Part shown: one piece after another, positions 1-7,157 of the stretch
Numbering within the stretch: position 1 is the first letter of the stretch
How the letters are laid out: the number at the start of each line of letters is the position of its first letter
DNA from: Mesorhizobium kowhaii
GTDB lineage: Bacteria > Pseudomonadota > Alphaproteobacteria > Rhizobiales > Rhizobiaceae
DNA length: 64,000 nt
NCBI RefSeq assembly: GCF_003253745.1
Contig: NZ_MZXV01000080.1
Coordinates: 62,001-126,000, forward strand
Direction of reading: 5' to 3'
Translations under genes and position numbers: made by a program
The notes under the pieces: model-generated
Databases searched by the model: none
What the model was told of the DNA's origin: nothing
What the model saw: only the letters and a program-made list of their open reading frames with translations

Positions 1-344
1 TGGGCTGCCATCTCCTCGCGGAAGAAACGGTCTGGAAGCTGCACCAGCACGCCGGCGCCATCGCCGACCAGCGGATCGGCGCCGACGGCGCCGCGATGCG
101 TCAGGTTTTCGAGCACGGCAAGGCCGTCCTTGACGATCTGATGCGACTTCACGCCCTTCATGTTGACGATGAAGCCGACGCCGCAGGCATCATGCTCGTT
201 GCGCGGATCGTAGAGGCCTTGGGCGGAAAAGCCTGTTCGGCCAATATTGGATCGGCTAGTATTGGTTCGGAGCGCGGTTTTGACGGTTGCCGCTTTCGTC
301 TGCGCGGCCTGGCCGTTCGTCGCAGAGTGCGTCATGTCCGTCAT
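1..344 (-). CDS. gltB: Glutamate synthase (NADPH) large subunit, N-terminal part
   Basis: This is the 5' end of a gene that runs off the left edge of the window, so only about 114 codons are visible. The family makes glutamate from glutamine and 2-oxoglutarate in ammonia assimilation. The reading frame contains DPRNEHDACGVGFIVNMKG and then THRGAVGADPLVGDGAGVL, which are hallmarks of the class II glutamine amidotransferase domain. The Cys of DACGVGF (about residue 54) is the expected catalytic residue, which becomes N-terminal after a propeptide is removed in this family. The start at 344 has GGAGG seven bases upstream; a second ATG at 335 is in frame and also plausible. Confidence 0.9.
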   Translation of the reverse strand, partial: MTDMTHSATNGQAAQTKAATVKTALRTNTSRSNIGRTGFSAQGLYDPRNEHDACGVGFIVNMKGVKSHQIVKDGLAVLENLTHRGAVGADPLVGDGAGVLVQLPDRFFREEMAA

Positions 345-815
345 CTCCTGTCCTCCATTCCCAGCCCTTCGGGCGCTGGTTTGCCCCGGCAAGCGCCTGG
401 CTCACCCTGATCCTTGCGGCACGTCTTGCGAAATCCTTGCCGAACCAGGCGGCTTTCCGCATGGTTCGTATTCGTACAGGCCAGAGTCTGGCTGTCCAAC
501 CTGTCGCTCGCAGCAACAGCCGGAGAGGCCCAAATGATACGCCAATCCAGCTCGTTTTGTGCGACAAAATAAGACAGCACTACTGTCCTAAATTTTTATG
601 ACAGAAATCCGGGACACACACAAGACCGATTCACAAAAAACTTGGGCCGTCGGCGACATAAAATTACGTGAAGTTGAGGAAAAACGTAAGCTTCAGTCGC
701 CAGCCGCTGCTTTACCAGATTGACTGGCTTTAATGGTTTTCCGGCGTCTGGCCCTTGCGGTCGGCACGCGAAATCGGTCAGCTTCAGGCCGATTTCCCCA
801 AACACAGGCAGGTGC
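345..815. other. Divergent intergenic region gltB / threonine aldolase
   Basis: About 470 bases without a convincing gene; the open frames on both strands lack codon bias and ribosome binding sites. It must hold the promoters of gltB (leftward) and of the aldolase (rightward). The only structure I can point to is an inverted repeat, AAGACAG-N5-CTGTCCT at 571-589, next to an A/T-rich stretch. It could be an operator for gltB. No clear -35/-10 pair stands out. Confidence 0.5.
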
Positions 816-1868
816 ATGTTCTTCGCTTCCGACAATTGGGCAGGCGCCCATCCCGACATCTCGGCCAATCTGTCCCGGCACGCCGCGGGCATCGCGACCG
901 CCTATGGCGACGGCGAGCTCGACCGCGCCGTCTATCGGCGCTTCAGCGAGATCTTCGAGCGGGAGGTCGCGGTGTTCTTCGTCGCGACCGGCACGGCGGC
1001 CAACGCGCTCTCCATGGCGGCATGCAATCGTATCGGCGGCGTCGCCTTCTGCCATTCCGAAGCGCATATGAACGTCGATGAATTCGGCGCGGCGGGCTTC
1101 TACACCGGCGGAGCGCGCATGTCGCCGGTTCCTGGACCATTGGGGCGCATCAGTCCGCGGGCTCTCGACCGGGCCATCATGCGCTATTCGCAAGACCTCG
1201 CCCCCGCCGGCCAGCCGATGGCGGTGACGATCACCCAGGCGACCGAGGTCGGCACGGTCTACACCGTCGATGATATCAAGGCCGTCTCCGAGGTCGCTCG
1301 CCGCCATGGCTTGCCTCTGCACATGGACGGCGCGCGCTTCGCCAACGCGATTGCCGCGACCGACATATCGCCTGCTGAAATGACCTGGAAGAGCGGCGTC
1401 GACATCATCTCCTTCGGCGGCACCAAGAACGGCTGCTGGATGGCCGACGCGGTTGTGGTCCTGAACCTCGACGTGGCGCGTGACCTGCGCCTGCTGCGCC
1501 AGCGCGCCGGGCAGACCTTCTCCAAGGCGCGCTTCATCTCGGCTCAGTTCGAAGCCTATCTCACCGACGACCTGTGGCTGAGGATGGCGCGCCAGGCCAA
1601 CGCCATGGCCGCGCGGCTGGCCGAGACGATCGAAGACGCGCCGACAGGCAGGCTGGCCTGGTTGCCGCAGGCCAATGAGGTTTTCGCGGTCCTCGACCGC
1701 ACCAATGCCGAAAAGCTGCAGGCGGCCGACGCCAAATTCTACGAATGGGGCGTACCTCAGGGCTTCGACGGCCACCTCGGCGACAACGAAGCGATCTACC
1801 GTTTCGTCGCCAGCTTTGCGACGACGGCCGAAGATGTTGACCGCTTTGGCCAGCTGATCGCAGGATAA
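816..1868 (+). CDS. ltaE: Low-specificity L-threonine aldolase / beta-eliminating lyase family
   Basis: A 350-residue PLP enzyme of fold type I, expected to cleave L-threonine or L-allo-threonine to glycine and acetaldehyde in the cytoplasm. It begins MFFASDNWAGAHP, the usual family start. It contains the cofactor region VATGTAANALS (about residues 57-67), HMDGARFANA (around 170-180) and FGGTKNG, whose Lys should carry PLP. Length matches the family. An upstream in-frame TTG would add 32 residues of unlike composition, so I chose the ATG at 816. The gene stands alone and ends at a bidirectional hairpin shared with the convergent hsp20 gene. Some members of this family act on phenylserine or other beta-hydroxy amino acids, so the exact substrate is not certain. 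Confidence 0.88.
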   Translation: MFFASDNWAGAHPDISANLSRHAAGIATAYGDGELDRAVYRRFSEIFEREVAVFFVATGTAANALSMAACNRIGGVAFCHSEAHMNVDEFGAAGFYTGGARMSPVPGPLGRISPRALDRAIMRYSQDLAPAGQPMAVTITQATEVGTVYTVDDIKAVSEVARRHGLPLHMDGARFANAIAATDISPAEMTWKSGVDIISFGGTKNGCWMADAVVVLNLDVARDLRLLRQRAGQTFSKARFISAQFEAYLTDDLWLRMARQANAMAARLAETIEDAPTGRLAWLPQANEVFAVLDRTNAEKLQAADAKFYEWGVPQGFDGHLGDNEAIYRFVASFATTAEDVDRFGQLIAG

Positions 1869-1887
1869 TCGATATCCCGGACTACAA

Positions 1888-1918
1888 AAAGGCGGCGCCT
1901 TTCAGCGCCGCCTTTGCC
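1888..1918. terminator. Bidirectional intrinsic terminator
   Basis: AAAGGCGGCGC at 1888-1898 pairs with GCGCCGCCTTT at 1905-1915 around a six-base loop. The A's on one arm and T's on the other let it act in both directions. It lies between the 3' ends of the threonine aldolase gene and the convergent hsp20 gene. Confidence 0.85.
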
Positions 1919-1933
1919 TTGGGAGGCTATTGG

Positions 1934-2401
1934 TTAGTTGGCGGTCTTGGCCTCGATCTGCTTGGCCTTGGCCGGAGCCGAGCTGATCGCGATTTTGCGT
2001 GGCTTCAACTCCTCGGGAATGTTGCGCTTGAGGTCGACGAAGAGCAGGCCGTTCTTCAGCGCGGCGCCAACGACTTCAACGTGGTCGGCAAGCTGGAAGC
2101 GGCGCTCGAAAGCCCTCGAGGCGATGCCGCGATAGAGCAGTTCGGAACCTTCGCCGGTGCCCTCGTCCTTGCGCTCACCTTTCACGGTCAGCACATTGCG
2201 GTGGGCTTCGATCGAGATTTCCTCGTCGGAGAAGCCGGCAACCGCCATCGAGATCCGATAGGAATCCTCGCCGGTGCGCTCGATGTTGTAGGGCGGATAG
2301 GTCTGCGCGCCATCCGGCTGCGCAAGCGAATCGAGCATGGTGAAGAGACGGTCGAAGCCGACGGTCGAACGGTAGAGCGGGGAAAAATCAACGTGACGCA
2401 T
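1934..2401 (-). CDS. Small heat-shock protein, Hsp20 / IbpA type
   Basis: A 155-residue ATP-independent chaperone that holds unfolding proteins in the cytoplasm. The N-terminus (MRHVDFSPLYRSTVGFDRLF) is that of rhizobial class A small heat-shock proteins. The alpha-crystallin domain spans roughly residues 35-135 (PPYNIERTGEDSYRISMAVA, then NVLTVKGERK). The conserved closing motif KNGLLFVDLKR and the C-terminal extension KPRKIAI, which carries an I-x-I type tail, follow. The start at 2401 is set by AGGAGA seven bases upstream; a longer frame would run into the leader. The leader has features of a ROSE RNA thermometer, so synthesis is probably heat-controlled at translation. Confidence 0.93.
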   Translation of the reverse strand: MRHVDFSPLYRSTVGFDRLFTMLDSLAQPDGAQTYPPYNIERTGEDSYRISMAVAGFSDEEISIEAHRNVLTVKGERKDEGTGEGSELLYRGIASRAFERRFQLADHVEVVGAALKNGLLFVDLKRNIPEELKPRKIAISSAPAKAKQIEAKTAN

Positions 2402-2510
2402 GAGGTGTTCTCCTGTTGAGCAACATGGTTTGCGTATGGCCGGTGCGAAACCCTTGAGCGGCGTTTCGGCTGGACCAGCGGCCCCGACATTGGCGACCGC
2501 ATTCGACATT
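2402..2510 (-). promoter_or_regulatory. Candidate ROSE-like RNA thermometer in the hsp20 leader
   Basis: On the minus strand the leader ends with GTTGCTCAACAGGAGAAC just before the start codon. TTGCT facing AGGAG across a four-base loop is the arrangement of the last hairpin in ROSE elements, which hides the ribosome binding site until heated. ROSE elements are known in front of rhizobial small heat-shock genes. The upstream part is GC-rich and can form further hairpins, but I did not fold it. The 5' boundary is approximate. Confidence 0.5.
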
Positions 2511-2870
2511 TGGGGAGCGCTCGAATGCATTTCAAGATTTCGCATGCTGGCAAAAAGGCCGTGCGGCTGGTCGTTGATGAACGGCAGATGAACCGGCGCT
2601 TCGGCGCGCGTTCAGACAGCCGGCGCTAGGGTGAGCCCAAGATCAAGGATTAGCGGCGCCGGGTGCCGCAACGAGGCCGAACCGGGTGTAACGTCCCTTC
2701 CTCCCGGATCGACAGAGGCCGGAAGCACGCTTTCAAGCGGCTTCCGGCCTTCCCCGTTGCGGGGCCTCCATCGCCCGGAATTCCTTTGCTTTTGGCGCAT
2801 GGGCGTCTATCACCTTAGCCGAGCCAGCCAGCACGGGCAGGCACGCCAGACGCCGAGCACGAAGCCCCGA
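2511..2870. other. Divergent intergenic region hsp20 / lysophospholipase
   Basis: Should hold the heat-shock promoter for hsp20 (leftward) and a promoter for the hydrolase gene. It contains one strong hairpin at 2716-2750, listed separately. A 34-codon frame at 2525-2629 (+), starting MHFKISHAGKKAVRL, could be a small basic peptide but has no clear ribosome binding site. I do not call it a gene. Confidence 0.4.
2716..2750. repeat. Long perfect hairpin, terminator-like or palindromic repeat
   Basis: AGGCCGGAAGC at 2716-2726 pairs with GCTTCCGGCCT at 2740-2750. Inside it, CGCTT and AAGCG form a second five-base-pair stem separated by a single bulged A. No T-run follows, so a rho-independent terminator is not obvious. 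It may be a palindromic intergenic repeat or a transcript-end stabiliser. Confidence 0.5.
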
Positions 2871-3848
2871 ATGACGGATCTTTTCCCCGACATCCCCCTT
2901 TTTCACGAAATCGAGGGCAACCCACGACCGGAAAACGCCACCGGCGGCTTCTTCACCACCCGCGACCGCAAGAAGATCCGCTACGGCCTGTTCGGCGCGG
3001 TCGCGCGCCCGCTGAAAGGCACCGTGGTCGTGCTCACCGGCCGCAACGAGTGCATCGAGAAATATTTCGAAACCATCCGCAATCTTGCCGACCGTGGCTT
3101 TGGCGTCGCCACCCTCGACTGGCGCGGCCAGGGCGATTCCTCCCGTCTGATCCGCGATCGCCAGCGCGGCTATGTCCGCAGCTTCCGTGACTATACCGCT
3201 GATCTGGAGCAGTTCTTCGAGGAGATCGTGCTGCCCGACTGCCGCGGCCCATATTACATCCTGGCCCATTCCGCGGGTGCGGTGATCACGCTGCTTGCCG
3301 CGCCGTCGATGGTGAACCGCGTGCGGCGCATGGTGCTGATCGCGCCGTTCCTCACGGTGCCCGATCTGCCGGTCTCGATAAGAACGGTTCGCCGCGTCTG
3401 TTCGCTGTTCTGCGCTCTCGGCCTTGGCCGGCTCTATGCCGCCTGGGGCCCACGGCCGAAGGTGACGGCCCCTTTCGAGACCAACAAGCTGACGTCCGAC
3501 CCGGAGCGCTATCGCCGTAACACACGGATTTACGAAGAGTACCCGCAACTGGCGCTTGGCGGCCCGACGATCCGCTGGCTGCAGGCAGCCGCCAAAGCAT
3601 CCGAAGCCGTCAGCGACCCCGACTTCATGGCTCGGATCCAGGTCCCGCTGCTGATAATCGCAGCCGGCGCCGACCAGGTCGTCTCGACCAAGGCCGTGGA
3701 AGCCTATGCCAGGCGGCTGCGGCTCGGTTCGCTGCTGATGATCGACGGCGCGCGCCACGAAATCCTGCAGGAAGCCGACATCTACCGCGAACAATTGCTC
3801 GCCGCCTTCGACGCCTTCATTCCCGGCAGCGACGACCCCACGGCCTGA
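2871..3848 (+). CDS. Alpha/beta hydrolase, lysophospholipase PldB-like
   Basis: A 325-residue serine hydrolase of the PldB/monoacylglycerol lipase group, predicted to release fatty acids from lysophospholipids or monoglycerides. After FFTTRDRKKIRYGLFGA comes the strand and oxyanion region VVLTGRNECIEKYFE, then LDWRGQGDSSR. The nucleophile elbow is AHSAG (in YYILAHSAGAVITLLA), the acid is in AAGADQVVS and the catalytic His is in DGARHEIL. The ATG at 2871 matches where homologous proteins begin (MTDLFPDIPLFHE), although the ribosome binding site is weak. The gene converges on the next one with only 18 bases between them. Confidence 0.85.
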   Translation: MTDLFPDIPLFHEIEGNPRPENATGGFFTTRDRKKIRYGLFGAVARPLKGTVVVLTGRNECIEKYFETIRNLADRGFGVATLDWRGQGDSSRLIRDRQRGYVRSFRDYTADLEQFFEEIVLPDCRGPYYILAHSAGAVITLLAAPSMVNRVRRMVLIAPFLTVPDLPVSIRTVRRVCSLFCALGLGRLYAAWGPRPKVTAPFETNKLTSDPERYRRNTRIYEEYPQLALGGPTIRWLQAAAKASEAVSDPDFMARIQVPLLIIAAGADQVVSTKAVEAYARRLRLGSLLMIDGARHEILQEADIYREQLLAAFDAFIPGSDDPTA

Positions 3849-3866
3849 CGGACGCCGATCATCGGC

Positions 3867-4379
3867 TCATGCCTGGCGGGCGAACTCCATGACCCAGTTG
3901 GTCTCCCAGCTCATGCCGCCATCGGGCGAAAAGGCCTGCTCCCAGCGCGCCGAATTCTCCATGATCCTTGACCAGAGGAAACGAACCTGGATCGGCCGGC
4001 CGTCGAAGACATCGTCACACAGGAACGTGCCGACACCGTCTGTGAACGCGCCGCGCACCGGCACATCGATGGTCGACGGGTTGCGACCGTCGATCCACCA
4101 GATCGACCATTGCCGTGTCACTGCATCGAAGGTCCGCACCGTGGCGGCGCGATAGGCGCCGCCCGGCAGTTCGATCACATTGTCGTCGACATTGCCGAGA
4201 CCGCCGAGCAGCGGGCGCACCTCGCATATGCCGCCGAATTCGTCCCAATTGTCGTCGCCTGCCAGGCGCTTTTGCAGCCTTCGATGACTGACATCCCAGC
4301 TGCCGAAGAAGAAATCGAAATCGCTGCGGCCGTCCGCCGGACTGTCATTGGCGTGGCTGGCTGTTGATTGTGTCGGCAT
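3867..4379 (-). CDS. DUF1579-like hypothetical protein
   Basis: A 170-residue protein that begins after a short polar tail with FDFFFGSWDVSHRRLQKRL. That is the typical opening of small lipocalin-like barrel domains such as DUF1579. Repeated Trp-rich strands follow: QWSIWWIDGRNP, FLWSRIMENSARWEQAFSPDGG and WETNWVMEF. These resemble proteins annotated as heme- or lipid-binding barrels, but no catalytic residues are evident. There is no signal peptide. GGAGG lies close upstream of the ATG at 4379, so I prefer it to a longer non-ATG frame. Function unknown. Confidence 0.75.
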   Translation of the reverse strand: MPTQSTASHANDSPADGRSDFDFFFGSWDVSHRRLQKRLAGDDNWDEFGGICEVRPLLGGLGNVDDNVIELPGGAYRAATVRTFDAVTRQWSIWWIDGRNPSTIDVPVRGAFTDGVGTFLCDDVFDGRPIQVRFLWSRIMENSARWEQAFSPDGGMSWETNWVMEFARQA

Positions 4380-4555
4380 GTCTGGTCCTCCCTCTGGAAA
4401 GGCCCTTCCGTAGTCCGTCCCTACTGACACCCTATTGTCAGTAGGGATGGGCCGGCTGCGCCCGCGGCACGCAAAGTGCTAAAGATTCTGACAGCCCGCG
4501 CCGTCCCGGAATGCTCATCTGCCCGCGTCGAACTGAACGCCATGGAGATGAGATC

Positions 4556-4711
4556 ATGACCGAGAAAACCTGCGCCGCCTGCGATTGCCAGCTGGACGCC
4601 AACCCGATCCGCGTCAAGGTCGGCGGCAAGACCGTCGAAGTCTGCTGCGAGGAATGCGCGCAAGCGCTGAACGAAGCCGGCGCCTCGGCAGCCGGCACCA
4701 GGGAGGACTGA
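4556..4711 (+). CDS. Small cysteine-rich metal-binding protein (TRASH/YHS-like)
   Basis: A 51-residue protein with the pattern CAACDC near the N-terminus and CCEEC about 20 residues later, separated by a short beta-hairpin (IRVKVGGKTVEV). This spacing resembles TRASH or YHS metal-binding domains, which bind zinc, copper or other heavy metals. GGAG lies eight bases before the ATG at 4556. The stop overlaps the ribosome binding region of the next gene, and only three bases separate the two genes, so they are probably co-transcribed. The metal and partner are unknown. Confidence 0.7.
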   Translation: MTEKTCAACDCQLDANPIRVKVGGKTVEVCCEECAQALNEAGASAAGTRED

Positions 4712-4714
4712 GCG

Positions 4715-4969
4715 ATGCGCCCCGATCATACAGCGGCGACGCAATGCCTGGCCGGCACCGTGCCGACGCAGGCGCCGACAATCCGCACCGTGACCATCCG
4801 CCAGACTTTGTACGCACAATTCATAGCGACGGCTGGCTGGATCAGCTGTCAGATGGAGAGGCGCCGAAGCCGGCGCGCTTTGCTCGAGATGACCGACGAC
4901 CAGCTCAAGGACATCGGTCTGTCGCGCGGCGAAGCCTATTCCGAATCCACGCGCCGGTTGTGGGATTAA
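4715..4969 (+). CDS. DUF1127 (YjiS-like) small protein
   Basis: An 84-residue protein whose last 40 residues are a DUF1127 domain: an Arg-rich helix (MERRRSRRALLEMTDDQLKD) followed by IGLSRGEAYSE. In alphaproteobacteria such small proteins have been linked to RNA turnover and to phosphate and carbon metabolism. The N-terminal half is less conserved and could be a longer start than is used. GGGAGG precedes the ATG. The TAA stop falls on the first bases of a palindromic repeat, which probably ends the transcript. Confidence 0.8.
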   Translation: MRPDHTAATQCLAGTVPTQAPTIRTVTIRQTLYAQFIATAGWISCQMERRRSRRALLEMTDDQLKDIGLSRGEAYSESTRRLWD

Positions 4970-5070
4970 TGCATGTCGCCCAAAAGTGGTCCCGGCTTTG
5001 GGGCAACGACATGCATGAGACAAAGACTTAAAGCGCGTCGCCTGAATCCGTTTCAACGCGACGCGCTTTA
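4969..5070. repeat. Composite palindromic intergenic repeat, copy A1
   Basis: Two palindromes in a row. The first, 4969-5016, starts ATGCATGTCG and ends with its complement CGACATGCAT. The second, 5029-5070, has TAAAGCGCGTCGC facing GCGACGCGCTTTA. The same two-part unit occurs at 29971-30072, and the first part alone at 7092-7140. The layout resembles rhizobial intergenic mosaic elements (RIME). It starts at the stop codon of the DUF1127 gene and can fold into strong hairpins, so it may act as a terminator. Confidence 0.85.
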
Positions 5071-5178
5071 AGGAGCGGCCTGCCTGGAAGTCTCCTGACA
5101 GGAATGGGCGGGCCGATTGCGTAGAGTGCCGATTGCAATGCCGGACCCCATGGTCCGGCGCAAGGGAACGCAACGGCC

Positions 5179-6009
5179 ATGTCGCAATTCACCGTCCAGC
5201 CGCTTCTCGACACCGGCACTGTCAGGGTGCGGGACGTCATCTGCAGTGGCGAATGCCGGCACAGGAGCGAAGAAGAGTGCACGACGGCGACGCATCTTGT
5301 GTTTCCGTATCGCGGCGTCTTCGTGCGTCATGTCGGCCGCAACGACGCCGTCGCCGAAGCCAACCAACTGCTGTTCTTCAACGAGGCGGAAACCTATCAG
5401 ATCAGCCACCCCGTCGAGGGCGGCGATGCCTGCCTCGATCTCGTCGTCGAGGAGGCTCAGCTGCTGGAGCTGGTGCCGAAGGAACAATTGCGCGCCGGCG
5501 CCACCCCGGCGTTTCGTCGCCAACGCCGGCGCATCGACCCGCGAGCGCAGGCTTTGGTGGCTTTGCTGCGCCACAGCCTGAGCCGCAACGTCGCCGAAAC
5601 GCTCGAGGCCGAAACCCTGGCGCTGACGCTGGTGCGGCGCTCGCTCGGCGAGCGGACCTCGCACGTCGCCGGCGCCAGCCCAGGGCGACAGAAACTGGTC
5701 GACCGCGCCAAGCTCGTTTTGTCCTCTGATCTGTCCCGGCGCTGGACGCTGGCCGAAATTGCCGCCGAGGTCGGCGTCTCGCCGGTCTACCTGACGCAAG
5801 TGTTCCAGCAGGTCGAGGCCATGCCGCTCTATCGCTACCACCTGCGCCTGCGGCTGGCGCGTGCGCTCGACCTGCTTGGCCGCTACGACAATCTGACGAC
5901 GCTGGGCATGGACCTTGGCTTCTCCAGCCACAGCCATTTCAGCTCCGCGTTCAGGCAGGTTTACGGCCGCACGCCGGCGGAATTCCAGCGCTCGATCAAG
6001 CCGCGCTGA
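5179..6009 (+). CDS. AraC-family transcriptional regulator
   Basis: A 276-residue regulator. The first 150 residues form a cupin-like ligand domain (HLVFPYRGVFVRHVGRND, NQLLFFNEAETYQISHP). The last 100 residues hold the double helix-turn-helix: RWTLAEIAAEVGVSPVYLTQVF, then a second unit ending MDLGFSSHSHFSSAFRQVYG and the family tail TPAEFQ. The signal and targets are unknown. It stands alone between a palindromic repeat and the convergent hisN gene, whose stop is two bases away. Confidence 0.9.
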   Translation: MSQFTVQPLLDTGTVRVRDVICSGECRHRSEEECTTATHLVFPYRGVFVRHVGRNDAVAEANQLLFFNEAETYQISHPVEGGDACLDLVVEEAQLLELVPKEQLRAGATPAFRRQRRRIDPRAQALVALLRHSLSRNVAETLEAETLALTLVRRSLGERTSHVAGASPGRQKLVDRAKLVLSSDLSRRWTLAEIAAEVGVSPVYLTQVFQQVEAMPLYRYHLRLRLARALDLLGRYDNLTTLGMDLGFSSHSHFSSAFRQVYGRTPAEFQRSIKPR

Positions 6010-6011
6010 TA

Positions 6012-6800
6012 TTAGCCGCGTAGCGCTGCCATGGCGGCCGCATGAAGCTCCGGCGTCGCCGCTGCCACCACGTCGCCGCCCTTCTCCGCCGGCCCGCCTT
6101 CGAATGTGGTAACCACACCGCCGGCCTTTTCGATGATCGGGATCAGCGCCACGATGTCGTAAGGCTTCAATCCGGGATCGGCGACGATGTCGACGCTTCC
6201 CGACGCGATCATGGCGAAGGCGTAGCAATCGGCGCCGTAGCGGGCGAGTTGGACTTGCTTCTCTAACTGGTCGTAACGCTCGCGCGCCGCGCCCTTGAAC
6301 AGCGCCGGCGTGGTGGTGAACAGCGTCGCCTCGGCGAGCTTCGTCGTCTTGCGGGTTGTCAGCTTGCGCGGGCCGCCCGGCCCCTCATAGTGCGAGCCCG
6401 AGGCGTTGGCGTAGTAAAGCTCGCCGGTGAACGGCTGCGACATCATGCCGGCAACCGCGTCGCCATCGACCGTCAGCCCGACCAGCGTCCCCCACACCGG
6501 CAGGCCGGAGATGTAGGCGCGCGTGCCGTCGATGGGGTCGATCACCCAAACATGCCGGCTTGAAATGTTTTCGCTGCCATGCTCCTCGCCCAGAATGCCA
6601 TGGTCGGGATATTGCGCTGATATCAGCGCCCGGATGGCGCGTTCAGCCTCGCGATCGGCTTCGGTGACCGGGTCGAAACTGCCCTTTTCCTTGTTGGCGA
6701 CGGCGCCCTCGCTGCGGAAGCGCGGCAAGGTTTGCGCCGCTGCCGCCTGCGCGATGCGGCGCATGAAATCGATGCTGATATCCAACTGATTCTCCCGCAT
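6012..6800 (-). CDS. hisN: Histidinol-phosphatase, inositol monophosphatase family
   Basis: A 262-residue metal-dependent phosphatase. It carries the family metal-binding motifs GILGEEHGSEN and WVIDPIDGTRAYISGLPVWG, plus a third site near DPGLKPYDIVALIPIIEKAGG. The RAYISG variant of the second motif and the PYD of the third are typical of the HisN branch, which dephosphorylates histidinol phosphate in histidine synthesis, rather than of SuhB. The ATG at 6800 is preferred to a TTG at 6833, although neither has a strong ribosome binding site. It is not near other his genes, which is usual for hisN in rhizobia. An alternative is a general inositol phosphatase. Confidence 0.85.
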   Translation of the reverse strand: MRENQLDISIDFMRRIAQAAAAQTLPRFRSEGAVANKEKGSFDPVTEADREAERAIRALISAQYPDHGILGEEHGSENISSRHVWVIDPIDGTRAYISGLPVWGTLVGLTVDGDAVAGMMSQPFTGELYYANASGSHYEGPGGPRKLTTRKTTKLAEATLFTTTPALFKGAARERYDQLEKQVQLARYGADCYAFAMIASGSVDIVADPGLKPYDIVALIPIIEKAGGVVTTFEGGPAEKGGDVVAAATPELHAAAMAALRG

Positions 6801-6956
6801 TGCAGCATGCCCGAGCCGGTGCTCTGCCGCCAATTTCCAGCCAAAACAAGGGTGTTCGACGATTTCTCCGCTGCAGCAGCTGTTGCCCGGATGTCACACA
6901 AGCGTCACCGAAACGCAATTTCCACATCAGAGTGAATTAAAAAAGCCTGAAGGTCG

Positions 6957-6985
6957 CTTGACATTTGTGCAGCGCACAATACCCT
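6957..6985 (+). promoter_or_regulatory. Promoter of the sRNA with an embedded palindrome
   Basis: CTTGACA at 6957-6963 is a consensus rhizobial -35 box. A weak -10 (TACCCT, 6980-6985) lies 17 bases after CTTGAC. The spacer is filled by a perfect palindrome TTGTGC-AGC-GCACAA at 6965-6979, positioned where a bound regulator would block or reshape polymerase binding. Start site expected near 6990. Confidence 0.6.
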
Positions 6986-6989
6986 CGAC

Positions 6990-7076
6990 CTCGGACAGGT
7001 TTTCCTGTCCATGCCCTCCTTGGGCGTTTCCTCCCTAGACTTCGACCGTATCGTGCAAACGATGCGGTCTTTTTTT
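6990..7076 (+). ncRNA. mmgR: MmgR / alpha-r8 family trans-acting small RNA
   Basis: An approximately 87-nt transcript with three stem-loops. GGACAGG-TTTT-CCTGTCC is at 6993-7010 and GCCC-N5-GGGC at 7013-7025. The intrinsic terminator at 7044-7076 is an 11-bp stem around a GCAA loop followed by seven T's. Between stems two and three lies TTTCCTCCCT (7027-7036), the unpaired pyrimidine stretch I recall as the hallmark of the alpha-r8 family. The Sinorhizobium member MmgR limits polyhydroxybutyrate accumulation. The placement between hisN and an N-formylglutamate amidohydrolase gene, with no overlapping codon-biased frame, fits a stand-alone sRNA. Family assignment is from memory of the motif. 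Confidence 0.72.
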
Positions 7077-7091
7077 ACGCCGAAAATCCTG

Positions 7092-7140
7092 ATGCATGTC
7101 GCCCAAAAGTGTGTAGCGGTTTTGGGACAACGACATGCGT
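7092..7140. repeat. Palindromic intergenic repeat, copy A3 (first half only)
   Basis: Matches the first palindrome of the composite repeats at 4969 and 29971: ATGCATGTCGCCC at the left end and CGACATGCGT at the right. The second palindrome is missing. It lies between the 3' end of the sRNA and the 3' end of the convergent amidohydrolase gene. Confidence 0.8.
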
Positions 7141-7157
7141 AAAAACAAGACTGGATT

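Noticed and set aside
2525..2629. A 34-codon frame beginning MHFKISHAGKKAVRL
   Set aside because: No clear ribosome binding site, and it overlaps the expected hsp20 promoter region. Too little evidence for a gene.
3854..3866. GCCGAT-C-ATCGGC palindrome between the hydrolase and DUF1579 genes
   Set aside because: The loop would be too small and no T-run follows.
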